Source: Whitmania pigra
Lineage: Eukaryota; Annelida; Clitellata; Hirudinida; Haemopidae
NCBI GenBank assembly: GCA_021613335.1
Contig: JAJTWR010000072.1
Location: 62,001-126,000, forward strand
Length of the DNA stretch: 64,000 nt
Direction: 5' to 3'
In this document: positions 29,701 through 42,300 of the stretch, in pieces
Layout of the letters: the number at the start of each line of letters is the position of its first letter
How positions within the stretch are numbered: position 1 is the stretch's first letter
The notes under the pieces: model-generated
The model's database searches: none
The model's input: the letters and a program-made list of their open reading frames with translations, nothing else
What the model was told of the DNA's origin: nothing
Made by a program: the position numbers and the translations under genes

Positions 29701-31963
29701 AATTGTATTGTCTGGTTACCCTTTAGCTGACTGCACCATTTTGGAAACTTAGGCATTTTAAAAAATAGATGGAAATTTTTTCATGAATTGGATTCATGTT
29801 AAATTTTCAGATATTTGGAGCCTAGGAGTAATATTGTACATGTTAGTCTGTGGCGAAGCTCCATTTCATGAGGCTAATGATAGTGAAACATTGACCATGA
29901 TAATGGATTGCAGATATACAATCCCCACCTATGTTTCTGATATTTGCAAAGAGTGAGTCACTATCACTTTTTATGTTTTAACATGATAAGTGATTTACAT
30001 TTACAATTATTTTGTCATTTATCCTAAAAGAATCTTGTTTGTAATAATTTTTTAAATAAAAATGTAGCTTAATAGGGAGAATGTTGGTTAAAGAACCAAA
30101 CGATCGAGCAAAATTGGATGATATCATGACTCATCCCTGGTTCTGTGAGGAAAAAAATAAAAAAAATGAGCTACCTCTGATTTGTCAAGAGGCACTCTCA
30201 ACAGAGGATCATAATGCAATAGTGGAGAAGATGATAAATGGAAACTTTGCTACTCTCCCGGAAATCACTAAGTATGTTTAACTATGTTTAATGGCTTGTT
30301 TATTTTTTGTTAAACTAGATGGTCTTCAAGATAACTGCATTATTTACATATGCAAACCATTCCTCTTGAAATTATCCACTCATGTATTTGAATAATCACT
30401 GACATTAGTAACATGTATATGCATTTAATTTAGGTCATTGAAGGAGGAGGCATATGATCACATCACTGCAACCTACTTCCTCCTCGCAGAAAAGTTGCTT
30501 AAGAGGAGGAGAATTGGCTTAGCTGAAGTTGTTGTTGCTGCTGAGATAAAACCAGTTCTTTCACCATTAGCCCTCTCTCCAAGGTAAGAATTTTTTGCTG
30601 CAATCCATGTCAAATAAATCGTGCTCATTATAATTAAACAAAGTTATTATAACTTTTTATTATTTCCCACAGAACATCAAATTCAAGTTGTGACTTGGCA
30701 AAAAACATCTCAACAGGGGATTTCGAAAGGAATCATACTCCTTTTGAATGTTTAGTGTCTCCTCCAAGCTCCCACAATTCACCATCTAGTTCTTCGAATT
30801 TTCTCAATCTTTCTCTTGAGGAGAATATTGCAGGGGAATCACAGCACATACCATCAAATTTCAGAAATAGGGAGACACCATCTCCTTCCGTTATTCCAAT
30901 TCCTTTAAGCTTGTCAAACATGTCTTTAGCACGACCTATCTTTACCGTACAGAGCTCTCCTCAACTATTAAATGAAATTTGTGAGGAAGAGGAATCTGAT
31001 ATTGAAGACAATACAAGAGAACCATATTCAAGCACCATGACAAATAATTTAACCAGTACCAGAAAGACAAGCAGGAGTCGCAACAAAAATCTAGAGCAAA
31101 TTAGAAGGAAAAGAATGTCAGCCATGACTAGGGGAATTAAGAACATTAGCAGCTCTGAAGATGTAAGTGAATCAGAAGAACAGTTGATCCAAAACAATAA
31201 GCCTACACTCTTGAGATGCCGAGTTCAGGGTTGTGGGAAGGGAGAATATACAAGAAGGGATAGTAGCGAGCACTCTAGCGATACAGAAGGTACAGGGGGA
31301 TTCATTAGCAGCACAGGAATTCTTGGTCGAATTCAACACATCCAGGGTCAGCATAGAACTCAAAGTGGTAATGGTGATTCCGGATCCTCTGGTCAGCCGC
31401 TTTATGGATCAAGGAAGTGGTGCAACACCAGCATAGGGATTGACATCAATGAAACAAATGAGGATTCCAAAGATCCCAATAAAGCTGCTGAACCACAAAT
31501 CAATTTGTTAAAGGCAGCACTCAAAAAACTTGATGTATCTTTCACTGGATGTGAGAGGCATGTTGATGACCCAAGGAAGTTGTCCTCTGTCACAGAAGAG
31601 AATGTTATTCATCCCAATGCTTCTTTCTCATCCTCATACAGTTCAGAAATAAATTTTTCAGGGAGGAGGGCCACATCTCTTATGAATATTAGTAGCCTGA
31701 GGTGGAATTCACTGAAATTTCTAGATCTCTCATACCCAAAATTGAACCAAAGGTCATTCATTGAGGAAATGATGATGATGTTTTGGGATGACCAAGAAAT
31801 AGAGACTATGAAACTGAGTATACCTTACAGCTTGAGAAATGCAAATCTTCACAAATCTGTAGATGAAAATCTTCATGGTGAATGCTGTAACTTCAACCCA
31901 ATTGCCAAGAATTTGAGATTTTCACTTGATAAAACACCCCCTGACATTTCTTTGTTTGCTTAG
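26755..31963 (+). CDS. SNRK: SNF-related serine/threonine kinase
   Basis: Five exons, 26755-27400, 29811-29952, 30068-30271, 30434-30583 and 30673-31963, join in phase to give 810 residues; human SNRK is about 765. The kinase domain spans roughly residues 25-280: glycine loop GKGHYAVV, catalytic Lys in [29 protein letters not shown], then [23 protein letters not shown] and HPWF. The activation-loop Thr before SCGS, the LKB1 site in AMPK-related kinases, is present. The SNRK-specific stretch after the kinase, [15 protein letters not shown], is clear. The long tail is Ser-rich and acidic, with the conserved motifs [16 protein letters not shown] and [15 protein letters not shown] acts in nucleus and cytoplasm downstream of LKB1. 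No breaks were seen. The stop lies 136 bp from the convergent NAA20 stop. Confidence 0.95.
27900..28560 (-). mobile_element. LINE C-terminal domain remnant in SNRK intron 1
   Basis: Minus-strand frames read [20 protein letters not shown], then LPLEDRI, then [20 protein letters not shown]. This matches a domain common at the C-terminus of some invertebrate LINEs (RPDIVL..VELTVPxEDRI..GW..PVEVGxRGFxxxS). Frames shift and stops occur. Overlapping plus-strand frames appear to be shadows. Confidence 0.5.
28858..28965 (+). mobile_element. tRNA-derived SINE, copy 2
   Basis: Acceptor-like GCAGGTT pairs with the later AGCCTGC. An A-box-like TTGGCCAAACGGGTT is present, then GGTAATGGCAACAG and the altered B box TGTTCAAAATTC. 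The tail reads GCATCTGGTATTATATAAAT. It lies in SNRK intron 1. Confidence 0.65.
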
Positions 31964-32099
31964 TTTTATGTACATGAGTCTCACTTTTATAATATGACAC
32001 AATTTATTTGGTTTTCCACAATTTTGTGCCTAAGTGTCATTAATAGAACTTTAAACTTTATTAGCACAAATAAGACTGATCACAATCATTCTGGGAATT

Positions 32100-33088
32100 T
32101 TACATCTCTAGTTCTTCTGGTCTGATATCTCTGGGGAACCTCCTTACAGATTTCCTTTCTGTGTCTCGAGATAAAGCCTTTCTCATATCTGAATAAAATT
32201 AAATGATTAATGACATTGTATGCAAAGGCATTTTGGGTTTACACATGAATATAATAATGATTAGCTAGCTAGCGTTCATATAAATGAACTTACCATGAGC
32301 ATCTTCATCAGCATCCCCAGAATAATAATCTATAATGTTTCTATATACCACATAGCCAAGTTTATGGTACATATCAATGGCTACTTTGTTTGAGACTCTG
32401 ACGAACAGGTCAACAAAATAGCATTTCTTCCTACAATTTTTGGCATGTTAGATATGTTATACGCACAACATGAGTGATCCAGAGAACATGAACTAACTTC
32501 TCAGATACCTGTTCCAAAATGTTCATGAGTTTAGCGGCAACTCCCAACCTTCTGTATTCTGGTGCGACGCTTAGTGCTGTCACGTGGCCATGCCAATTTT
32601 CTCCAACACCCTCAGCTTTACCCATAACTAAAAAAGGTTTCTTAAGGTGTTACAAATGAGGTTTTCAACATTTTGCAGTAGCATGGTAACTGACTGTATC
32701 CCATGATGTCGCCAGAAGATGATTCAGCCACATGGAAATACTCAGGATGATGAGCAAAATATTGTAGGTAAAATGATATTCCATACTGTCAAATAAAAAT
32801 AAGTCATTTGCAGCCAATCTCATGCAAGATATATAGTAAGGTTACCGTCTCTGTGAGGGGGTCTAAGTTCCTGCAGGTAAAATTGCAATATTAGTTCCCG
32901 TAACAACAAAATCTAATTTTATTAAATGAATTAATGCTAGGTGACTGCTTAATATACCGAACCGATATGATTTTCTTATCAGGAATACACAATTAGCAAA
33001 GACCAGCATTGATTAAATCGTTAATTGATACCAACACATTGTTAAATCTAAATAGATCTTTACAAGCAAAAGGCCTAATGGTGGTCAT
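32100..33088 (-). CDS. NAA20: N-alpha-acetyltransferase 20, NatB catalytic subunit
   Basis: Six exons on the minus strand, 33088-33036, 32870-32846, 32785-32695, 32627-32498, 32430-32294 and 32188-32100, join in phase to 174 residues; the human protein is 178. The start is MTTIRPFACKDLFRFNN, the canonical N-terminus. NLDPLTETYGISFYLQYFAH follows. The GNAT acetyl-CoA site lies in HVTALSVAPEYRRLGVAAKL (the Q/R-x-x-G-x-G/A loop). Then come YFVDLFVRVSNKVAIDMYHK, LGYVVYRNIIDYYSGDADED and the tail DMRKALSRDTERKS..RPEELEM. NatB acetylates nascent proteins starting Met-Asp, Met-Glu, Met-Asn or Met-Gln at the ribosome, together with NAA25. The exons are intact with good splice sites. The gene diverges from CLPTM1L. 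Confidence 0.95.
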
Positions 33089-33379
33089 ATCGCGTAAAAC
33101 AATAGTTTGAAAACTTAATGTCACCCAGCAAAACAAAGACCGTTTTTGTTTAATAAATGTAAATATTTATATGTGTTAGAGTGCCTTAATAAAATATTTT
33201 ATTTACTTTTGATTTTTTAAAAAGTTTTTTAAAATAAATTAATTATTTTAATACCATGCGAAGTAATCAATTAGCACCACCCGTAAGAAATAGTTTATAA
33301 ACAGCCTGACGAATCACTGACCGATCGTGGTTGCGATTGACGCCTTGCTATATGTTGAAAAGTTGTCTACAGTTGAAAC
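33089..33379. promoter_or_regulatory. Shared bidirectional promoter region, NAA20/CLPTM1L
   Basis: Only 291 bp separate the two divergent start codons, so both 5' UTRs and promoters must fit here unless upstream non-coding exons exist. The middle is very AT-rich; the CLPTM1L side is less so (CCGATCGTGGTTGCGATTG). No certain motif is assigned. Confidence 0.6.
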
Positions 33380-36300
33380 ATGATATCTCTAACGCAAGTT
33401 CTGTCACTTGCATTTGTAACGTATATATTATATTCTATTTGGTCCCTCTATTCTGTCTTACAAACGAAACCCTGCGAACAATCTGTTGACACATTTTGCT
33501 TGGAACCGTATCTGAATCGTAACCCACTGCTTAAGGTTGGCAGATTTATATTTTCCTATAAGGAATTTTTATAAGAATGACTTTAAAAGCTTTCAGTGTA
33601 TGCCAGTGTCAAAAAGCAATTTAAGCAATCAAAATCTTATTTGATATGGAAAAGTGAGGGATTTTTTGCCAACAATAGTTTTGAAAAGTTAGTTTTATCG
33701 CAGCTTATTTGATTAATCATTAACTTGGAATATGAGTTTTTATCCATAGGCTATGAGCACAAGGATGAAATCTTTTCCAAAACTTTTTTAGGATAGTATA
33801 TGTTAAGATACCTCCAGAATCCAGGAATAATGGCTCTCTGTATGCTCACGTGGACCTAACAAGGTATGATGGTAATGACCAACACTCGACATGGAGTGTT
33901 AAGAAATCCTCGCGTTTGACAACGTTTGCGATACCACAAGCAGCAACTTTTCAATTGGTTGGAAGCAACAATCAAGTTGGTTAATTGTGTCTTTGACAAA
34001 ATAATGTAATTATTAAGATGTTCAAAATAGTTATGCTTTGTAAAACTCCAAGGTGATGTGCAATCTCAAACTTATTAAATAAAATACATTTAGAGTAGAA
34101 GTATTTCTCAGCCTGAATCTCACTGGAATTCCAAGTTTCTAATAAACATTGTCAATGAAGCTGTAACTATTGATAAGTATCATTTGATGCCAGAGGTTGC
34201 TAATCATCTTGTGTTAGTTTTTAAATGCTTGTTGATGTAGATTATATGCTAATTTAAACATATTTATTTTTTTATAAAGACTGATTTCTTCAAATGAATA
34301 CCTTCCAATATTGTTTATTGATGAAGTTAGTGTTAGACTCAAGGACCTGATGGTGAGCATTAAGCCTCAATTCATAACTGTAAATTGTAATTGTAACCCT
34401 ATGCTCCTGTGTCATAAATTGATAAACTCTTTGTTCAAAAGAAATGAAAAAGATGTTAATTTGTAGGAATAGAAATTAATCAATTAATTAATGGTCAACA
34501 TTTTTAGTTTATTAAATATTTTAATTATTATATTGATTGATTAAGCAGTAATTTTTCAATTTGTTTTAAAAGTTTTTTTTGATTACTTAATTATATTTTG
34601 GCAAGTAATGAAAACAACTTTGCAGTCAAGCATTTAGGCAGAAAGTTGAGTGATCATTTTATTTTTGAGTAAACTGCTGATGGTAAAGTAGACAATAGCA
34701 ATAAAGTTTATCGTGCTTGGTGCAATAAATTTCCTTTCCATGGTTCAAACACATCAATAATGTAGCATCTTTAGCACAAATATCTGTATCAACACATTGT
34801 CAGCCATGACCATTAGAAACGTTCCCCATTAGAATCAATAAATAATATCTTGTCATGTCAGCCAATCAAGACAAGAGAGAGTGACAAGGTTTCTGCAGAC
34901 TCAAAAGTTATTATTACTCAGATATTATTGTATTTGACAGTTTAGGAGGAAGTAATTGTGGAAGATGATGGACTACAGGCCAGTGAACATTTTGAAAAAA
35001 ACCCAGATTATGTTAAGCCAACTTTTATTTCTTAATTTGTATTAAATTTTAAGAGTGAATTGTATAAAATCCAGTGAGTCATCTTCTGTGTGAATCATCA
35101 AGAGCACATGTAGTTAAAATCAACTGATCATCGTGATTACAAAGCTTCATATTGTTGGCATATTCCAACAAAGTCCCTCACTAATATCATCAAGCTAATA
35201 TGATCTTGATGTTACCAGTTGATTAAGACTTTTGCCTTGGTGCAAATCCATCAGAAGTTCAAATCCCAGTCTCTCTCAAGAGCTTTTATAACTAATACCT
35301 GACAATTTTTTACCATCAAATGAGAGATTTTATGATAATTTGGATTCAGATGTGGAAGATACTTTTGCATTTTAAAAAAGTGTCTAAATTTCTTATACAT
35401 GATTTAAGACATTCCCTGGTAAATATTTGCAGGAGTCCCCGGTCGATTCCTAGTTTGAAGCATTAGAATTTTACGAGCATAATTTTTCAATTATAATGAT
35501 GCAATTAGGTAATACGTTTTAGTATGTAATTCTCAAATTTGTAAGATTGTTTGTTCAGATCTTGTTTCCTTAAGTGGTAAAAGCACTTTTCTTTATGTTT
35601 AAAAATGATACTTGGAGAAACTAGAAAGTCGGAATAAATCAGAAAGCTTATTTACTCTAAAACAATGATTGTTCCCAAACATTCTATAGACTGTCATCAA
35701 GTTCTAGAAAGCTCCAGAAGTTTCAGAAAATCTTATGGTGATTTTCTTAAAAACTTGACAAATTTGATCCATTTTTCATTATTTTTGAGCAAAAGGTCAT
35801 TGATTTATGATGCAGGAAAACAAATATTTTACAAAATATTAATGTGATACTAATACAAAAAGTCATAAACCTAATGCTTATTAATTTTTTAATAATTAAC
35901 TTTTAAGTACATTATCATTTACCAAGGTTAGAATTACAGGTGGATTTGCTGCCTTATCGTGTTTAACTTTGTAATTTATGCTCTTTCCATATCATTTAAC
36001 CATTTTTAACAGGAATTATTTATTGACCATAAATATTTTCTTTTTGTATTTCCAACTTAAAGTAGATTCAAACAATAGTTTGATTTTTATTTCAGCCTTT
36101 AAATGAAAGTTGTTATGAGTTGCCTTTGAGAATTATTTATGAACCAATCTCGATGGGAAAGCTGAAATTTTGGTCGAACATGCAGCAGTCTTTGTCTTTT
36201 TTCTCTACCATTGGTTAATATATTCTTTTTATTAATCAGGGTATATATAAATCATGATTTTTTTTAAAATATAAATCAGAGATTCCGATTTTTATGATTT

Positions 36301-39300
36301 AAATCGGATTTTTTATTTGAATGGATTTATGACTTATATTGCAATTTTCCATAAAATGCTTCACATTTTCTTCTTGGCTTCTGAAGCCAATGTATTTAAA
36401 CAATGTAGCAGGTTGTCATATAGCCAGGCTTTGATGTTTATTTGTTCATTTGATAATAACACATGAAATTCAAATAGAAAAAAGTAAGTTAATAAACCAT
36501 ATATAAAATTGTTAAAAAGAATAAATCATTTTCATCATCAGTATCCATTGAATTGACTGTGACTCTTTAAGATAATTGGCAGTATGAGCATTGACACCAG
36601 AAGTATTAACTACAACTATTAATACTATTAATTGTATTGTCAAGACATATTTCAGGTTATGATGTTGTCTCAGTATCACAAACAACTGGCTCATTATGGA
36701 CACTGATTGCTTCAGTCATAAGGACTCAAGCATAGTTTTGCCATCTATTTTGTTACAAAATTACCTAGGCTGAGAGTTATTACAGTCTCACTAAGGCGTC
36801 CATAAAAATTTGCTTTTTTTTTTACCCTCCTCCAACACCTGTCCGCAAATGTTCGCTTTTGGAATACCCCCTCCCTTATGTTGCAGACATCTGCAATTTT
36901 GGATACAAAAATTATTTTGTATAAATTTATTTTAATGAATAAACATTTTATCGTTCCAAGTAAATATCCGTGTGCAGCTGATCTCTTTAATTTATAAGCA
37001 TTAATACATTTTCTTGTTTGTTGGTGATTGCTTTAATCATCTCATTCTATTCACCATATGATGATTATGATGAAAATGTTTGCCTTCATTTGAAGCACAT
37101 CTTTTTTGAACTTGTTCCAAAGTTTTTTTTCAAATTTTCAGTAACATAAATAAAATAATATTGAAATAAAATCTTACAAAAATCAATTTTGAAATTGTTT
37201 AATTTGTTTAAAGTGCAGATTCCACAACAGCCATTACCCCCCTCTTATTTCTATGATCCTATGTTTGTGCCACAAGATGTCTTTGCTCTCTATCCCATGC
37301 CTTTTTTCCAATAGCAGGCAATTCATTTAAACATCAGCTGACATGATTCTTCCATAATGAAATTATTACTAGAATACCATTCCTTTATTAAACCAAGATG
37401 ACTAGCCAGCAATTAAATATCAAGCAAAGTCAAAGTACATTGTAATGTAAACAACTCGGAGAATAAAATGGAAGTAAGGGATGTTTGGATGACTACAACT
37501 TTAATAAAATAAATACTGATTTAAAACTTTATTGATTTACAATCCTCAACATTATCAATAGTACCTTGGTGAGACTTATGATCACAATGTATTTTGGTGG
37601 CCTATTGTTCCAAAGGAAATTTTAAAATGTGACAGTGGTGGAATGTTGGCTGCCCCAGAGTATCTATCACTAGAGTATCTGGTGCTAATTTGAATAGGAT
37701 TCAGATTCAGCAAAAACTAGGTGACCTGCTAATGGCTTAACTCAGTCTTGTTGCAACTGAGTTTGCAGCAAACCAAGAATTAAAAAACAAGTCACATCTT
37801 GGATGATTAAAGATAGATATGTGACACCTCCTTCCTGAGTATTGAGTTTAGTCTAGGCCACATCAAATAGATAGATTGGTGTATCTTCCTCAGCTATAGG
37901 TAAATGAGCATTTCTCCTCTCAAGTTTCCATTTGACACGATAAGCCTGCAGGATTTTAATTACGGTAATTTACCTTTTACGGTCACTTTCAACCTAATTG
38001 AGCTGAACTAACACTAGGGATGATATCAATTTTGCTCTTTTTGATGGGAATCAATATTTAACATGATTTGTACAGCTCTAAATACTGGAACCTGGATTTT
38101 TAGTGCCTAAGTTTCCTAAAAATAGTGGAGGAAGTCCTAATAAGGTTTAAACGGTTATACTGAATTTTTTTTAAATAATTTATTTAATTAATAAATTTGC
38201 TGGTTTTTATATTGGTGTTAGGATCAAATTTTTTACATTTTGTCAAAAGGATGAGAACTTCTCTAAGATGACCAAAGACATTACCTTAGATATATAACAC
38301 TTGTTTTTTATCTCAAATTCTATTGTTTTCTGAAGTTTTCCTTTAACATTAGGAAATGTTAAAAAGGACTTAAATTTACAAATTTTAAAATTACTGTTGG
38401 AGTTTCCATGGTATGGTAAGAGGATTCAAGATGGTCCATGGGAGAAGTCTGACAAGGATGACACCAGGAATTTTTACTTTACTGTTTGAATACATTGTGT
38501 CATGGCTGGGTCTCTAAGACCACCAGACCTAGATTTGATATTAATAGGACGATTTGTGGCTCACGAGTGCATTTCATTAGACATCTATTATTTGTTTAAG
38601 CTAGCCAGGCTGATTTAAAATAATGATTATTGTTTTTAGGACAACTAGTTTAATCAACTGGTAGGCATGTATTGACCTTTTTTTCGTTAATTTCGATTGG
38701 CTGATATTTTAGTAGATTTTGTTAGAATTGCTATTTAGATCCAACGTGTATAAATATGGGCTCAATGAGGATTATTAGGATGGTTTTGATGACTGGTTTC
38801 AGACGGTTTACTGTGTTTTTAGTCTGAGATTTTAGCTTGTAAATAAAACTTTGGTTCCAATTCCTTGTTTCTGGTAAAGAACTGTTGGTGGTGGCAGCGG
38901 TACTACCCATTACGGACTTCGAGTGAAGAACTTGACACATTAATTAAAATTTTGGCAAATGAATGGTGATGAAATGTTTTCTATCCTGATATTTTTAAAT
39001 AAGTTTTGAAAACTTAAACAAACTTACTCTAAACATAACGTACTATTTTATTTGATTAGGAATGGCTTTTTGTTGCAAAATGTTAAATATGAATTGGAAA
39101 AATAAATAAAATAATTTACCTAAAATATGTTTTGACCATTTGCTCCAAACTATTTTAGGATTTTCTCAAAAAGATATTGATGAAGTGAAGAACATTTTTG
39201 TGGATGTTAATCTGTATTTGTTACTGCTCACATTCTTGGTTTCTGCATTTCATGTGAGTTTTTTTTTAGGGTACGGTCAATATTTGCAGTATTTATATTT

Positions 39301-42300
39301 GCAAATATCCATATTATCTTACTTTCATGGGATCATATTTCTATTAATATAATAGGTTTCCATGTAGAGTTTTCACTTATTAACAATTTAGACAAGTTGG
39401 TTATTTTTTGCACAAACTTTCCAATCTTGAGACGAAACTTAAGCACTCAAAATAAAGGTGACCTCAGTCTACAATCAATCATTTAATTAAAAGATCCAGT
39501 CTGCAGCCAGCTTGAAGAATTACATGGTTAGTTGTGATTGAATCAGAGGGGCAATAGTTTCAGACAACACAGAAACAAAAAGAAAATTCAGTTAGCAAAT
39601 GGTGACATGTTGCTAATGGGCTAGGTGGAAAAAGGTAATAAGGTATGTGGAGGCAGTGAATTGAGCGATTGAGGATTAGCTGTAGGAGCAACTATGAAAT
39701 TTTGGCCAAAAATTTAAACAAGATAGAAAATGTTACTAACCATGGAACTAAATTGCTGGTGCAGTGACTTGAGAATAATCTAAAAGTGGAAAGTAGCAAG
39801 CTTGATAGGACTCCTGAAACTTTCCAAACAGAATCAGGTTTTACCCATATATGGATGTGATGTTACATGACCAAAAAATAAACAATTTAATTAAAATGGC
39901 ATGCAGCTTGGCTGAATGGGTAGCATTCCTGCAGTCAATATGTGTTGTATTCACAGCCCAGCCTGAAATCCCTTGGGTATCTGGATATATAAAAATAAAT
40001 GCTTATACAAAATAGCTAAAAGTAATTTTACTAAAATATTTCCACAACAATTGAAAAACACCCTTCATGTCAGTTCAATGTACTGGGTGGAAATGGCCAA
40101 TATTTGGAAATCTTTCAGGTTATCCTCTAAACATTAGGCTGTTAAGGAACAGTCTTTTAGACTGACTTTATATTGAAAATATTTTTTAAATCCACCTAAC
40201 TTTAGGTAAATGTTTTTGCAACCAGATATCAAATATTTTTCTCAGTGTAAATGTGGACCACTCTATTGCACATTTTCTCATTTTAATTTGTTTGCAAATG
40301 CATTCTATTTGTCTTCCGTTTCTAAATCTAAATTGATTATGTGCCTTATAAAGCTATTTTGTTTTTCCAAATGTATATGTTGGAATTATTAACTTGAAAT
40401 GGTAATAATTAATTAATTGATTGAGGATTCACATTGTAAACTATGCTATTTAAGATAATCACTAATGCTTTTTCTATAGTTGCTGTTTGATTTCTTGGCT
40501 TTTAAAAATGACATTCATTTTTGGAGACAAAGAAAGAATATGGTGGGTCTTTCAACAAGAACAAGTAAGAAATAATCATATAAATTATTGATTTGATTAC
40601 AAATTAACAATTTCAATAAAAGGTTCTGTTGAAATGAACTCAATCAATTTTCCTACAAAAATATCTAAACAAACTTTTTTTCATAAAATTTAAAAAATGA
40701 TTTCTTTTCATTCCAGTGGTCTGGAGATGCTTTTCTACATTCATTATTTTCTTGTACTTGCTTGATGAACAAACCAGTATGCTAGTACTTCTTCCAAGTG
40801 GAATAGGACTGTTAATTGAGGTTCCTAACCCAATTGCAAATGTATATAAAAGCTGATTTTTAAGAAATAATTTATTTTTACTTAGGTATGGAAATTGTTA
40901 AAAGCATTTAAAATCACATTTAAATGGTCAAACTGGAAGCCAAGAATGGAGGTATTGTTCTACCATGTTAATTATAAGTAGAATACATGCAAAACTGAAA
41001 TCATATGAATCAATTACTGATTTCATAGTTTGGGAGTAGAGATGACAATGAGGCAGACACAGAAGCATTTGATGCCCAGGTTTGACATTCATCCTGCACC
41101 TTGTTAAGCTCATGTTTTCACTTCTCCATTTTTTTAAGGCAATGAAGTGGCTTTTTTATGTTCTGCATCCCCTAATTGCTTTTGGAGCAATATATTCTCT
41201 TCTGTATACTCCACACAAAAGGTTGTTTTAGCCATTGCAAATTATAGCATGTATAGATAATTAAGATTATACTACCACAGTGCAGTTCAAATTCATGCTA
41301 CCATTAGGAATAAGGTTTTAACACCAAAACATGTTAGTGGTTTTTATCTTCAGTTCTACATTTTATTGCAGCTGGTACTCTTGGACAATACAAAGCCTGG
41401 CCAATGGTAATATTTGATTGCTATTTGGTCTTTATTCCAATCACACAATTGCAAACACAATACAATCAGACATAATTTAATGCAAATGCAAAAGTAGCAT
41501 ATTTTGTCAGTGCTACATGGAGGGTCGTGAGGGTTAGATATAAAGTTAGGTGGATCCAAAACTGTCCCTGGCCCATGAATATTTGTCCTTCCCCTTGTCT
41601 ACATGGCAGTCCTGTTTACACACCCAAATTCGATTTTGCAATAATTTGTGTTCAGTTGTCATTTGTGCTAATGTCTTGTGCTCATTTGTATTGTTATAGT
41701 TTACTGAATATATGAAATTTTCAATATTTTACAAAATTATTTTATAATAAAAATTTGTATTCAAACCTATATTTTTTATCACTTAGCAATTGTAACATAA
41801 ATTTAATTGGGATTTCAGATAATTGTCATTATTTGCTAATATTTTAAATTAAAAAAAAAACAATGCCAATTTGCGAAAAAGAAAATATCTCAGCTTAGTT
41901 CTGACTCATCGTCACATCAACACCAAATGCACCCTGCACCCATGGCTCACATGTTTAACTATTATTGGTTCAGTTATTTAATTAACACCTAGATCCAAAT
42001 CTCTTAACATTGCAAAGTGTAAGGTTGCCCACACCCCCCTTGTGATGCTAATGATTTGACTTAATGTTGGAATTTTAATTTTTTCTAGGGGTCTATGCCT
42101 TTGGGTTTATTTTCATGCTTCCTCAACTTTTCATCAATTACAAGGTTACATTTGGCAATACATTATTTTAAAATTTAATTACATTATTACAATGCAATAT
42201 CAAAATAATCTATAAAGTGTTGAGTATTTTGGATGAATATTATTGATTGGTGGGTTTTTTAAATACATTGAAAAGTATCATGTATGGCTGAGGACAGTCA

